Program-made: the position numbers and the translations under genes
NCBI RefSeq assembly: GCF_040581485.1
Contig: NC_090130.1
Coordinates: 11,859,426 to 11,923,425, forward strand
Direction: 5' to 3'
DNA length: 64,000 nt
From: Linepithema humile
Lineage: Eukaryota > Arthropoda > Insecta > Hymenoptera > Formicidae
In this document: one piece after another, positions 47,554-59,143 of the stretch
How positions within the stretch are numbered: the stretch's first letter is position 1
How the letters are laid out: every line of letters starts with the position of its first letter
The notes under the pieces: generated by a model
Told to the model about the DNA's origin: nothing
The model's input: the letters and a program-made list of their open reading frames with translations, nothing else
The model's database searches: none

Positions 47554-50500
47554 TGGAAGACGGATCATGGCAACAATGATGGTGGATCCAAGCACGGGGC
47601 AAATTGCATACAGCAATTCAACGACAAAGGTGAGCTTTTATTTTTAGTCGGAAAGACTGATGGTTGGATTTTAGATTCAGGTGCAACGTGCCACATTGGT
47701 TGCAATCGAAGCGATTTCATCGAATTGGATGAGACACACGATGAAGTGATCACCATGGCAAATGGTGATGAAGTTCAAGCGCTCGGAAGAGGGAAGGTCC
47801 GCCTGTACTTGACAAACGCAATTGGTGAATCATCACGGGTGTTGATGAATGAAGTATTATTCGTTCCGTTAATTGAAACGAACCTGGTATCAGTAAAGCG
47901 ACTGACGGACATAGGATTTCGAGTAAACTTCAATGGAACAACGTGAGAAATTTGGTCTACAGATGGCAGACGACAAGTCGGAGTTGGTGACATAAATGGA
48001 AACTTATACAAATTGAGAACGAGAATTCATCAGGTAAATGCTGTAGCGGACGAGCAGGGGCTATGCATTCATGAGTGGCATCGAGTACTTGGCCACCGCG
48101 ACATGAAGGCAATCAAGCAAGCTCCATCAATGGTTAACGGAATGAAGATCTTGGCTTGTGGGGCGGATTGCAAACGTGAATGCGAAATCTGCATAAAAGG
48201 GAAAATGACACGATTACCATTCCCGAAAGAGTCAGGAACAAAATCAACATCGGTTTTAGATCTAATCCACAGTGACGTTTGCGGACCTATGCAGACGACT
48301 ACTGCTCGAGGTAAGCGGTACATCCTAACGTTTATTGATGATTTTTCAAAATACACAACGATTTACTTGCTAAAAGAAAAATCAGAGGCTATTGAGAAAT
48401 TCAAGGAATTCCACCAACTGACGCAGAATCAATTTGGATTTGGAATCAAGGCTCTTCGTAGCGATCGAGGAGGCGAGTACACGGGGACTGAATTTAATAA
48501 GTTTTTGCATAAGAATGGCATTAGGATACAACGATCGGCTCCAGGTACACCTCAGCAAAACGGCGTTGCTGAAAGGAAAAACCGCACATTGGTCGAGATG
48601 GCACGATGTATGCTGTTTGATGCCAACCTCGAAAATTGTTTTTGGGGTGAGGCAGTTATGACGGCAGGATTCATGCAGAACCGGTTACCATGGAAGGGAT
48701 TGGACATAACTCCATATGAATATTGGTTCAAACGGAAGCCAATGTATTCCAAAATAAAGCATTTCGGGGCGAAATGCTTCGTGAAGGTGCAGAATGAACA
48801 TCGGCAAAAACTCGACGCGAAAGCGGTCGAGGCGATATTGATGGGTCACGATATGGAATCTAAAGCATATCGCTGTTATGTACCATCAAAGCAAAAAGTC
48901 GTAATCTCAAGAGACGTCAGATTTGTTAACGACGCCATTGCTACGCCACCAAGAAGAGGGGAGAAGGATGGAAATATCATGGTAATCCCACCAAATGATC
49001 AAGTGGTCGAATTCAAAGACGAAGATCAACGGAATGAACCAGATTTAGAAAACGAGTCTACGGAATTGATTGAGCAAGAGAATATTGAAGGTGACCAGCT
49101 CAGACGCTCAAGAAGAGCAAATTTTGGTGTGCCACCGAAGCGGTATCACGACGTTCGTTTGGTAACCAACAGCGAGCCTTCATCGTATAACAACGCCGTC
49201 ACATCAAAAGATGCAGAAAAATGGACTAAGGCAATGGAGGACGAGATCAATTCACTGAAGAAAAATGAAACATGGGAGCTTGTAGACCTGCCAGAGGGAA
49301 AGAACATCGTTGGATGTAAATGGGTCTACAAACTCAAAACGGACGCAGACGGAAAACTGCAAAAATACAAGGCGAGACTCGTGGCGCAAGGATTTAGTCA
49401 AAAATACGGAATTGACTATGATGAAGTATTTGCACCAGTGGCACGACAAACGACTTTCAGAACATTGCTAGCAGTTGCGGCAAGCCGCAATATGAAAGTG
49501 CATCACTTCGATGCGAAAACGGCCTTCCTCAACGGTAAGCTTGAGGAGGAGATTTACATGAGACAACCACCGGGTTTCGTGAAGGAAGATGAAGAGGCCA
49601 AGGTGTGCTTGTTGAAGAAAAGCATATATGGTTTGAAGCAGTCGGCACGAGTATGGAATCAAAAATTGCACAAACTATTGATCGGAGCAAACTTAAAGCA
49701 GAGTAACGCTGACGATTGTTTGTACGTGCTCCAAAGAAACACTGAAATGACGTATGTGCTGGTATATGTCGATGACATACTGATGGCCAGCAACAATGAA
49801 AACTGCGTCAAGGTCCTGCGCGCATCGTTGGAGAAACATTTTGCCATCCAGTATTTAGGAGAAGTGCAAAACTATCTCGGGATACGAATTAAGAAGCAGG
49901 ATGGAGCATTCACATTGGATCAAGAAAAATATATCCAATGTGTAATTAATAAATTCGAGCTTGACAGTGCAAAAGGGTCCGAAATTCCATTAGGCCTATC
50001 ATATCGTTCGGATCCAAGCGACGAGAAATTGCCTAACAATAACAAGTATCGTGCGGCAATTGGATGTTTACTATACATCAGCATGAATACTCGTCCAGAT
50101 ATTGCAGCAGCAACGGCAATATTGTCACAAAGAGTGTCTGAACCATCGATGAAAGACTGGAAGGAAGTGAAGCGAGTACTCCAATATCTGAAATCGACAA
50201 TTCGCCTGCGACTAAGGATTGGATGTGATGATGATCGGACTGATCTCATCGGATATGCGGACGCGGATTGGGCGGAGTGTCGAGACACTCGAAAATCAAA
50301 TTCGGGCTATATATTTTTGCTGGGTGGACCGATCAGCTGGTCTTGCAGGCGGCAAGACTGTGTTGCATTATCATCATCGGAAGCTGAACTGATCGCTTTA
50401 TCCGAAGCATGCAAGGAGGCAATATGGTTGCAGCGTTTATTGCGTGATTTCTCATGGAAAGGAAAAACCTGCACCAAAATATTGGAGGACAACCAAAACG

Positions 50501-50706
50501 TTTTGACCTGGGTCAAAACTAAGAAACCAGCGGGACGGTCAAAACATATTGATACTCGGATGCACCACATCGGGGACCACATCAGGGCAGGGCTGATAGA
50601 ATGCATCTACTGCCCAACCGAGGAGATGTTGGCGGATTTATTCACCAAGGGACTGCCAAAGGAGAAATTTATGAAACTGCGCGACATGTGCAATTTGAAT
50701 GACTGA
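47554..50706 (+). pseudogene. Copia Pol: protease, integrase, RT and RNase H, with stops
   Basis: The protease motif WILDSGATCHI lies near 47670, after a TGA at 47554. A second TGA at 47947 interrupts just before the long open part (48013-50706, 897 codons). That part has the pre-integrase HHCC region, integrase DDE residues (LIHSDVCGPM, RSDRGGEYTG, NGVAERKNRTL), the RVT_2 reverse transcriptase (FDAKTAFLNG, YVDDILMA near 49768) and RNase H (YADADWAEC, SSEAELIALSEA). The order integrase before RT is diagnostic of Ty1/Copia. Despite near-identical LTRs this copy cannot make a full polyprotein as assembled. Confidence 0.88.
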
Positions 50707-50751
50707 AGAGGCTATTTAGAGTAATGAATGTCGAATGGAATTAAGGAGGAG

Positions 50752-51058
50752 TGTTAGAATAGTAATTCCATTTACCAATAGATGCCAATGGTCATGCTGT
50801 CGTTTCCACCAATTATATTTTATTTATCTGTTACCATGGCAGCGGCCATGTTTTTGTTTCTTTTTTTTGTTCTTCGCTTCTTCACGTAATTCTTACTTAC
50901 AGTCGCAATCACTACAATATAAAGTTCATACTCTCTTTATACTTTTCACGACATTATTCGAGGAATAAATATATTTTCTAAAGTGTATTTATCATAAAGC
51001 TCCAGTGTGTCTTTATTTGCTCATCCAGTGCGTACAGCAATTAAGTAATTGCCCAATA
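50752..51058 (+). repeat. Copia 3' LTR (307 bp)
   Basis: Begins TGTTAGAATAG after the purine-rich GGAATTAAGGAGGAG and ends CCCAATA. It differs from the split 5' LTR at two positions (GATGCC versus GATGTC; TTACCATGG versus TTACTATGG). Confidence 0.9.
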
Positions 51059-51063
51059 GGGGA
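51059..51063 (+). repeat. Copia target duplication GGGGA, right copy
   Basis: Matches 39753-39757. Confidence 0.85.
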
Positions 51064-51171
51064 AGCCACGGGAAGAGAGCGAGCCCCTTCCAGAGCCGCT
51101 GCTTTCATCCGCTTCGCCCTCCTTTCGGCCCCGCACCGATTCTTCTTTGCTGGAGGTGAAACCTTCACCAT
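51064..51171 (-). pseudogene. LINE ORF1, 5' end beyond the Copia insertion
   Basis: The start of the DUF4780-like ORF1 of the LINE at 37011-39752. ATG is at 51171 (MVKVSPPAKKN..), the frame reads to the GGGGA site and matches the frame that resumes at 39752. The N-terminus is basic (Lys/Arg-rich), as expected for an RNA-binding ORF1 protein. Confidence 0.75.
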
Positions 51172-51607
51172 CCCAGCTCCTTCCCTCGGAGACCCGTCAC
51201 GCGAGCCCGATTTCCCACTTCGTTCTCTACGTTTGATTTTAATTCTGAATCCATAGTGGTCCCACGAGTAGCTAGGGAACTACACGGTCCGCCCACGCAG
51301 AGCCCCGCATGCGTGGGTAAGGCTGGATACTCTGGGGTTTCGCCCGGTTCCCCAGAGGCATCGTTCGCGACACTGCTCCCCCAGTGACATGCAGCCATCG
51401 CCACGATGGCTTACAACTTGGCTTGGGGAGCTGGTCCGCGGCAACGGTCTTTCCTTACCCTCCACAGGGTTTTACTTCCGTGGAGCCAGGTTATAACCGC
51501 CACTACCCAGCAGCACTGAGTCCCCTCAGAGAACTCACACCTACTGGGCGTCCTCCTATCCGCCACCTTGGAGACGCGTCCGGTGGGTAGCTCAACCCCC
51601 GGGAAAA
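51172..51607 (-). other. 5' untranslated region of the minus-strand LINE
   Basis: GC-balanced, non-AT-rich sequence that ends abruptly at about 51607 where AT-rich DNA begins. I take that as the 5' end of the LINE. No target duplication could be matched with the 3' tail. Confidence 0.5.
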
Positions 51608-51940
51608 ACGAAATAAGGAAAAATAAATTTTAATACAGATGTCTTATGCATAAAAATATGTATTTTACATACATAAAATTTTGTTTAATCAAATAAAATT
51701 TAATGTATTGTTATATAGGTATATAATTTATTTATATATTTTGTATTATAAAAAGATCTTATATATATATATATACATCATAAAATTTTTTTATTAATAA
51801 CAAATAATTATAAGACGTATATTATTATGCTTCAATAAAAAAATCACTGCTAACAAAGTATATAACACACATATCTATATGCGGAATGTATTTCTGTTTA
51901 ATAAATTGTGGTTGTAGCACGGATACAATCAACTTTTTAT
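51608..51940. other. AT-rich region without recognised genes
   Basis: Contains a short TA run near 51760. Nothing coding. Confidence 0.5.
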
Positions 51941-52160
51941 CGGCATTGAAAGTAGATGTTATTTTTTTACCGACATCGAAAATGGATGCAGCTCTTTCAT
52001 CGACACTGAAAATGGACGTGACTTTTTTATTGGCATGGAAAATGGACGTGGCTATTTAGTTCCTAAGCCGGCCGAAAATAGACGTGCGTCACTAGCGTAC
52101 GGCCTAGAGAAAGCGTCGTACGGAAAACGGCAGCGTGGTCTCTCTCAGGTTTCTCTCTGC
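51941..52160 (+). repeat. Dispersed repeat with GAAAATGGACGT units
   Basis: Four diverged units of about 31-35 bp carry GAAAATGGACGTG-like cores at 51965-52090. The block is the inverted homologue of 28340-28520. Confidence 0.75.
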
Positions 52161-52260
52161 TATAATCTATAAACATTACATACCTGTATACAATACTATA
52201 ATCTATAAACATTACATACCTGTATACAATACTATAATCTATAAACATTACATACCTGCC
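52161..52260 (+). repeat. 36 bp tandem repeat, about three copies
   Basis: ATAATCTATAAACATTACAT and the following 16 bases repeat with period 36. Because the period is a codon multiple, the minus strand shows a 12-residue repeat; I see no sign of a gene. Confidence 0.85.
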
Positions 52261-52314
52261 GATTCCACCAATGTGCACAAAGTACATTTTCTATCCACTA
52301 ACCACAGAATACTA

Positions 52315-52447
52315 AAGGCCAGTATTCATAGTCGTTTCTTTTATTTAAGATTGTCTTTAAGTATTGTCTTAAAATCAAAAAGCCAAATTAGTATATCTTA
52401 AGACGACGATGACGACGACTTAAGACGATCTTAAATACCGGCCTAAG
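52315..52447. mobile_element. About 130 bp MITE
   Basis: Starts GGCCAGTATTCATAGTC and ends in the inverse-like AAATACCGGCC; subterminal TTAAGAC/GTCTTAA motifs are shared by both halves. A TAA near each end may be the target duplication. Confidence 0.5.
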
Positions 52448-52960
52448 AGTGTCGTCAACATGTGTCTTGCTACACTTCTGCACTTCACGAGAAAAATTTT
52501 TTTTATAAAGCATACTATTATTTTGATGATATACACTATCTCTATTCGTCTCCACAACACGTTATGTATACATTTTACGACCGATATTAATTATATCAAT
52601 GTGATTAGTATCATCAAAGCTGCGAGCTGACAGGTCTGAGCGCCGCCATGTTGGAAAAGAACAGACGTCTTTTAGAAAAAGAAAGGAAAGAAAAAAGACG
52701 CTCTTATACGGGAATCGACATTTCACGGGATGTAGAAAAGGACAACCATGTCGCATTTTGATGCTTCTAGTTGACAAAGGACAAACTTAACATTAAAGAA
52801 GGATGACGAACAGACGACCAAGATTGAATCTTTGTCTTCATAGATTTCGACATATTTCAATACATTTGAACTTTGGCAATTAATATATTTTTTTTAAAGG
52901 CGTGTACAAAAAAAAATAAAAATACTTTTATTATGTAAATCGCATGTGCTCTATCGATTG
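52448..52960. other. Region without recognised genes
   Basis: No domain, repeat boundary or RNA gene seen. Confidence 0.5.
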
Positions 52961-53115
52961 AGCCTATTATAAATTTGATCGGTCTACGCGTTATCGAGAT
53001 ATGAAAATCTTGGCTCCTGTCAGCTCATGTGTTCGCGTAAATATACACGGTCGGCCTCTTGCGCGTTCCGCGTGACGCGTGAACTTGGCGCGAGACACGA
53101 CCGTGTCTCTTGATT
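52961..53115 (+). repeat. Dispersed repeat, copy B (copy A at 1-139)
   Basis: Aligns with the first 139 bases of the window and includes the GAGACACG/CGTGTCTC inverted repeat. It lies upstream of the zinc-finger gene and may contribute to its promoter region. Confidence 0.6.
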
Positions 53116-55897
53116 GTGCTCTTGTGTGAGTCTCTCTAGTTATTCAGTTATTCACGCTACTTCGTCCTGTACGCTTATAATATAAATACACGTGTTCCAA
53201 AGTTCTAAAGCAGAGATATATTCTTAGCCCCTGTATCCTGTATCCCTCATAATCCTACATATATTAAAAAAAATTATATATTGATGTTTATTTTTCACAA
53301 TTATCTAATTATTTTTTACAGCTCTATGTACAGTGATAAACAATATTGTTAAAAAAAATATGCTTAAGGATAAAAATTGTTCAACGAGCAATGTCGAAAA
53401 CTGTGATAATACTGAGAATCCTAGTCTAGAGAGTAATGATGAATATAACATATTAAATGTTGCTATTATAAAAGATACTACACATAATGAGCAAAATAGT
53501 AATACAATAACCGATATTACATTTAATGATTCTCCAGATATAAGGAACTGCTGTACTACAAGCAATGATTTTAGTCATAGTACCTGCATTTGTGATACAT
53601 CTTGCACTGACAAGATTGCCAATGAAAATAATACATATACTGAAAATGAAAATAACGATAAAACTGTATATGATACATTTATTTTCAATGAAACTTACTC
53701 GATTAATAATAAGTTTCCAGTTAAACTCAATCAAACCTTAGATCTAATTTGTGATATCACAAAAAATTCTATTGATCTCAATAAAGAAAACAATACAAAT
53801 GAAAAAATATGAGAGAGAATGAAAATGAAAAAATGACCAAAAAGGATTTTAATTTCATGGACGATATTGATAATGAAAGTAAGTTTATTATAGTAATACC
53901 ATTTTCGTAGGATATGTGTTATTGAAGCAGTTTTTAAGAATTATTATATTGTAGATAAGCAAAAGATTTAATTATTACTGATAATATCAATTATGTATAT
54001 AAAAGAAAGGAAAGCCAAAATAATATTGGGAAAAATTCTGTTAATATAAAAAAGATTTATTGAAAAGATTGATAATCTTGTTTTTCTTTATTAATTATAT
54101 TATATTAATTTGAAAATATTACATTCACAGATTTAAATAATGTTATTCTCATATGTGATAATAATAACATCTGTGACAACTCGACTAATATCTGTGATAT
54201 AAATGATAGTAGTATCGACTATGGTGATATCAATGGTGATATTACTTGTATTGTAAATGATGTTGAATGTACTGAAGAACATAATGTTGAAAATACTGTT
54301 AATATTAATACTAATTTGGAAAGCAATATTAATGATACTATTGATGGTAAGTGGAATATTATTTTTAAGAATGTCTAATATTTAATTTTCCTACACAGCA
54401 AAATATTAATAAGAAAATTGTTTATTTAATTAGCTCAATTAACAAATTTTAATTACAATAATATTAGTACTGATAATTGTGATAATACTGACCCAGAATA
54501 CGAAAAGGATGATAACGATAGTAATTATGAACCAAGTTCAGATAGTGATATAACAAATTATAACATTGAAGAAAAGAGTGATAAACAAAATGAAAGTAAT
54601 AATAATAGAAATGAAACAAGCGATAGTATTAATATATCAGCAATAAGCGTACGTGGATGTGATGATGAAAATATGTATGTTTCTGTTTCCAAATCTAAAG
54701 GAGCACAAAAAAAGAATTTTTGCTTTTTTTGTAAAAAATTTCAAAGTCAAATTGCTAAACATTTAGAGATAGTTCATCGTAATGAAGAAGAAGTACAAAA
54801 ATTTTCTGTATTATCAAAAGGTAAAAAAAGAAAATACAATTTACATAATAATTTTGTTGTAAATGTTCCTTATATTATCTGATATTTTATATTTATTTTA
54901 TTATTTGTATAATTTTATTAATCATGTATACATACATATAAAATGTTATCATTCTTTAATTCTGTTGATATAAACATGAGAGATGTATTTGAATATATTT
55001 TTTATTATATATAGGTACTTTAGAACGGAAAAAGATTATAGAGACTATCCGAAGAAATGGCAATTTCTTATTCAATACTGATCCATTATTAAATAATGGT
55101 GAACTTATCGTTTGCGGAAGACCACAAAACAAATTAAACCGTAAAGCAGCTGATTTTACATGTTGTATTAAATGCAAAGGATTTTTTACAAAAAATAATA
55201 TTAGACATCACTTTGCACAATGCAGTGGCAAGAAAGCATTTAGAGCAGTACAAGTTTTGGGCAGAAAAATTACTGGTCGAATTCATAATAATGCAAGCCA
55301 TGTGTTAAAAAACATCATATTTCTTGTACTTCGACATGATTTGGTTACACGCTCAATAAGATATGATCAATTATTAATAACATATGGAAATAAATTAGCG
55401 GTAAAATATAAACATTTACATCAACATGATATGATTCGTTCGCGTCTTCGATTACTTTGAAGATTTTGGCTTACAATGAAAAAGTTTAACAAAGATCTAG
55501 AGCAGTTTAGTTCTATTTATGATCCATTACATTACGATGACTGTATTAAATCTGTCCAAGAAATTGCACAATTAGATAAAGATTGCAACATCTACAAAGC
55601 ACCGGCAACAGCCTCTTCTTTAGACACGTTATTAAAACAAGTTGGTAATTTATTTATTACAGAATGTATAAAAATTCATGATTACAAACGAAAAGAAAAT
55701 GCTGAGAATTTTTTAAAAATTCTACAAGAAGACTATGGTACAACTATCAATAAAGTAGTTGAGGAAACTCAGGCACAGAAAAGAAGACAAAAGAAAATTA
55801 TATTGCCAAGCATAAGTGATATTAAAAAATTATATAATTATTTACATCAAAAGCGAAAAACAGCATATGATCAATTAAAACAAGAATTTGTATATCA

Positions 55898-55902
55898 AGC
55901 TT
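55898..55902 (+). repeat. BEL-2 target duplication AGCTT, left copy
   Basis: Repeated at 62706-62710; the interrupted gene stays in frame if the insertion and one copy are ignored. Confidence 0.9.
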
Positions 55903-56650
55903 TGTTTGAGCAATTGTGTATGTTATACCGCACACTTATAGTCCTCGTTAGAATAAAATAAATAACTCCTATCAAAAAAATCCGTATTTAAATAATTTAA
56001 TAATGGCAATACAAGAAAAAGAAATAAAATTGCAAAATTAATCAAATAAAGTGTAAATCATTAACTCAAACTAACCTTAGTAGGTTAAAGTAACTGTTAT
56101 TAGACTGAATAATTCAAATAATCATTATATAACGCATAATATAAATACGTTTCGTCATACCTTGAATAGTACACCCATACGGTGTAGAAATATTGTATAC
56201 TAATCGCCGAGTGAGGCGAGAAGGGAAGTAATTCCCGAATGGCCTTGACCAAACCTTTGTAATCGTACACCCATACGGTGTAGAAATATTGTATATTAAC
56301 CGCCGAGTGAGGCGTGAAGGGACGTAAGATCCTAAATGGTCTTGACCAAACCTTTGTAATCGTACACCCATACGGTGTAGAAATATTGTATACTAATCGC
56401 CTCTTGAGGCGTGAAGGGACGTAAGATCCCGAATGACCTTGAAGGGCCACACCTTGACACAGTACGGTCGCCAAAAAAGAAACAGTCTCAAAAATAATCT
56501 CGTGGGCCCACTGTTACGTTGCACGTGCGTCTTACTACTACAACTTCTGTCTGGGGGCGCCCTCTCTTCTTTTTTTGTGGCGCCTGTCTTTCGCCCTCTG
56601 CTGTTCGGGCGAGCGGCCTAATTCCGCTTTACGAGCGGGAATTTTGAACA
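55903..56650 (-). repeat. BEL-2 3' LTR (748 bp) with 96 bp tandem repeats
   Basis: Starts TGTTTGAGCAATTG and ends TTTTGAACA on the + strand. Three tandem units of 96-97 bp (TACACCCATACGGTGTAG at 56170, 56266 and 56363) lie in the middle. Confidence 0.92.
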
Positions 56651-58182
56651 TTCCGCCCGCCTTCGTTAACCATGGTGAACGAACAAACTCTAGAGTCCAT
56701 AGACGCCTTTTTAACTGGAAGAAAACAAAGTTTAGTAACCGGTCTTCTTAGTTCGGAGGTTTGAGTTTTAACTCTGGCAACTCTAACTAGTCCATCAAAA
56801 CCAGGGTATACTTTGGTTACTCGGCCAAGAGGCCACTTAGCAGGTGGGTAGCGTTCATCTATAACTAAAACCATAGATCCTTCTGTTATAGATGAAGTCC
56901 TTTGGTTCCACTTGTAAATAGAATGGTAACGTTGGAGGTATTCAGTCGACCATTTTGACCATAATGAGTCGAGCATTTTCCGTACTAGTTGCCACCTTGA
57001 AAGTCGTGAGGTGTTCACATCCCTTAATGAAGGTTCGGGTATGATTGTAGGAGCACCTCCTAGTAAAAAATGTCCTGGAGTGAGTACAGCCAGGTCTTCT
57101 GGATCGTCCGTTAGTGGACACAATGGCCTTGAGTTGAGTACCGCTTCAATTTGTGTCAACAATGTAGACATCTCTTCATAAGTAAGGAGTATATCTCCAA
57201 TTGCTCGTTTAAGGTGATATTTAACAGATTTAACCCCTGCCTCCCACTTGCCTCCAAAATGTGGTGCAGAGGGGGGGTTAAATTTTCAAAGTGTTCCATC
57301 ATTTGCTAGCAATGATGACAATTGTTGAGCTTCCTTTGATGCAGAAGAAAACAAACGTTGTAAATCTTCGTCTGCTCCTCTAAAGTTAGTTCCACAGTCA
57401 CTACTTAGGGTGGCACTTATACCCCTTCGACTGGTGAATCTTTTATAAGCCGCAATGAAGGCTTCTGCTGTGTAGTTAGTGATTAGTTCCAGGTGGATGG
57501 CAGAAGTGGAAAAACAGACAAAGAGTGCAATATAAGCCTTGTATGTTTTAGTGTTTCTTCCCCTCCAAGTTTTAAGGGAGAAAGGACCAGCGTAGTCCAC
57601 ACCAGCATGTAAAAAAGGTCGTGAAGGTGTTAATCTTTCGGGTGGTAGCTGTCCCATCAATTGCTTAGCTCGTTCTTGTCTATATCGTGTGCATGTGACG
57701 CAATTGAGAATATAGCTTCTAACAGGAGCTCGTCCCCCTAATATCCAATATTCTTCTCTTATAAAGGAAGTGGTAACCTGTATACCTCCGTGTAGTGATC
57801 TCAAATGTGCATTCGCTATCACGAGAGAAGTCAAGGGGGACTTTCTGGGCAAGATAGCTGGGTGTTTGGCATCAACAGTAAGACTTGATGCTTGTAGACG
57901 TCCTCCTACTCGTAAGACTCCATTAGAGTCTACATATGGTGTAAGTCGTATAAGCGGACTGGACCTTGAGAGCTTTTGATTCTTAGATAGAAGTCTGAGT
58001 TCTTGGTGGAAGGCCTCACCCTGCTCTTGTTTAATCCAAAATTCTTTGACCTTGCATAACTCCAATGGTGTAATTGGAGATGATATGGACGTGTCAGATA
58101 GGCGTTTAAAACGAGCCACAACCCGATAACACATAGCTGTAATTCTTAGAAGTCGATTGAGATTCGAGTATTTAACTAACAA
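56629..58182 (-). pseudogene. BEL-2 integrase region
   Basis: 58182-57286 is open: a zinc-binding region (ANAHLRSLHGG..CVTCTRYR) and the integrase core with HAGVDYAGPFSL and SSDCGTNFRGAD. A TGA at 57286 interrupts the frame just before the third catalytic region, which continues through 57175. The last part, 57171-56629, carries NSRPLCPLTDDP and a DUF5641 domain (PPAKWPLGRV). It extends a few bases into the 3' LTR, as is common. Confidence 0.85.
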
Positions 58183-58371
58183 GTCCCAAGGTTGTTTGTG
58201 AGAGATAACAGTAGTCGATACTTGTACTGGTTTTTCTTCTAATTGATTACTATTAGCTTAATCGGCAAAGCTGAAGGCCAGTATTAGGACGACTGTGAAA
58301 GCCAAGCAGGGCCCTGCCACCAAGAAGTCATTTTGCGCAGCTGATCTGTAGTTATCCCACGCGTCGCAAGG

Positions 58372-59143
58372 TCAGCAGGATTTTCCGCTCCAGCGATGAA
58401 ATTCCAAGTCGGTAACGACTCTTGTATAAAAGGTCCTATTATGTACAAAATCCTTCCATCTCGAAGGGTGGTTGTTAATCCATATAAGTGTTATGGAGGA
58501 GTCTGTCCAAAGATAAATCCTAGCAGGTTTTCCATGTAAGATCTTGAGTATTTGAACGATGAGTTTTGTTAAAAGAACAGCGCCCGACAATTCCAATCTC
58601 GGAATTGTCAATCTTTTCAAAGGTGCTACCTTTGTTTTAGCACAGACAAATCTTGATATTATCTGTCCATTAGGATGTGTAGTTCTAACGAATACTACTG
58701 CTGCCATCGCCTTGTTAGAAGCACAGAAACCATAAAGTTCCCATGGGAGCGAGGTACTCATCCCGAGCACTGGGTATCGTGAGATTAGAAAGTTGACGGC
58801 AATCCTCTATAAAGTTAATCCATTCTTCTAATATGTGATCTGGTAGCGGCTGATCCCATTCTAGTTTTAAGGTCCACAACCGTTGAATTAGAATTTTGGC
58901 TTTTATGATAACAGGAGATAAAAACCCTAGTGGGTCGAATATCTTGGCGATGGTAGAAAGAACTCTTTTTTTAGTGACGCGATCCGTTGAAGGAGAATCA
59001 AAGAAAAACCCGAAAGTATCACTTGATGGATGCCATTGCAAACCAAGAGAGTTGATGACAAGATCATGATTAATTCGTAAATTAGTAAAGTCTGCACGGT
59101 CTTTCAAAGGAATAGAATCTAGTACCGTAGGCTCAGCGCTGAT
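58372..59143 (-). pseudogene. BEL-2 RT tail and RNase H region, frameshifted
   Basis: 59107-58715 encodes the RT connection (GLQWHPSSDTFGF, AKIFDPLGFLSPVIIKAK). The frame changes near 58745 into 58770-58372, which has RNase H features (NKAMAAVVFVRT, RLELSGAVLL, YLWTDSSITL). A gap of mixed frames to 58190 holds the rest up to the integrase. Confidence 0.8.

Larger units (their letters stand above)
39758..51058 (+). mobile_element. Ty1/Copia retrotransposon with a nested BEL element
   Basis: Two 307 bp LTRs, a GGGGA duplication, a Copia-type primer site and a gag-pol region define a complete element of about 4.6 kb, expanded by the BEL insertion in its 5' LTR. The two LTRs differ at only two positions that I can see (both C/T), so the insertion is recent. 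The coding region is nevertheless broken by a frameshift and two stop codons. Confidence 0.9.
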
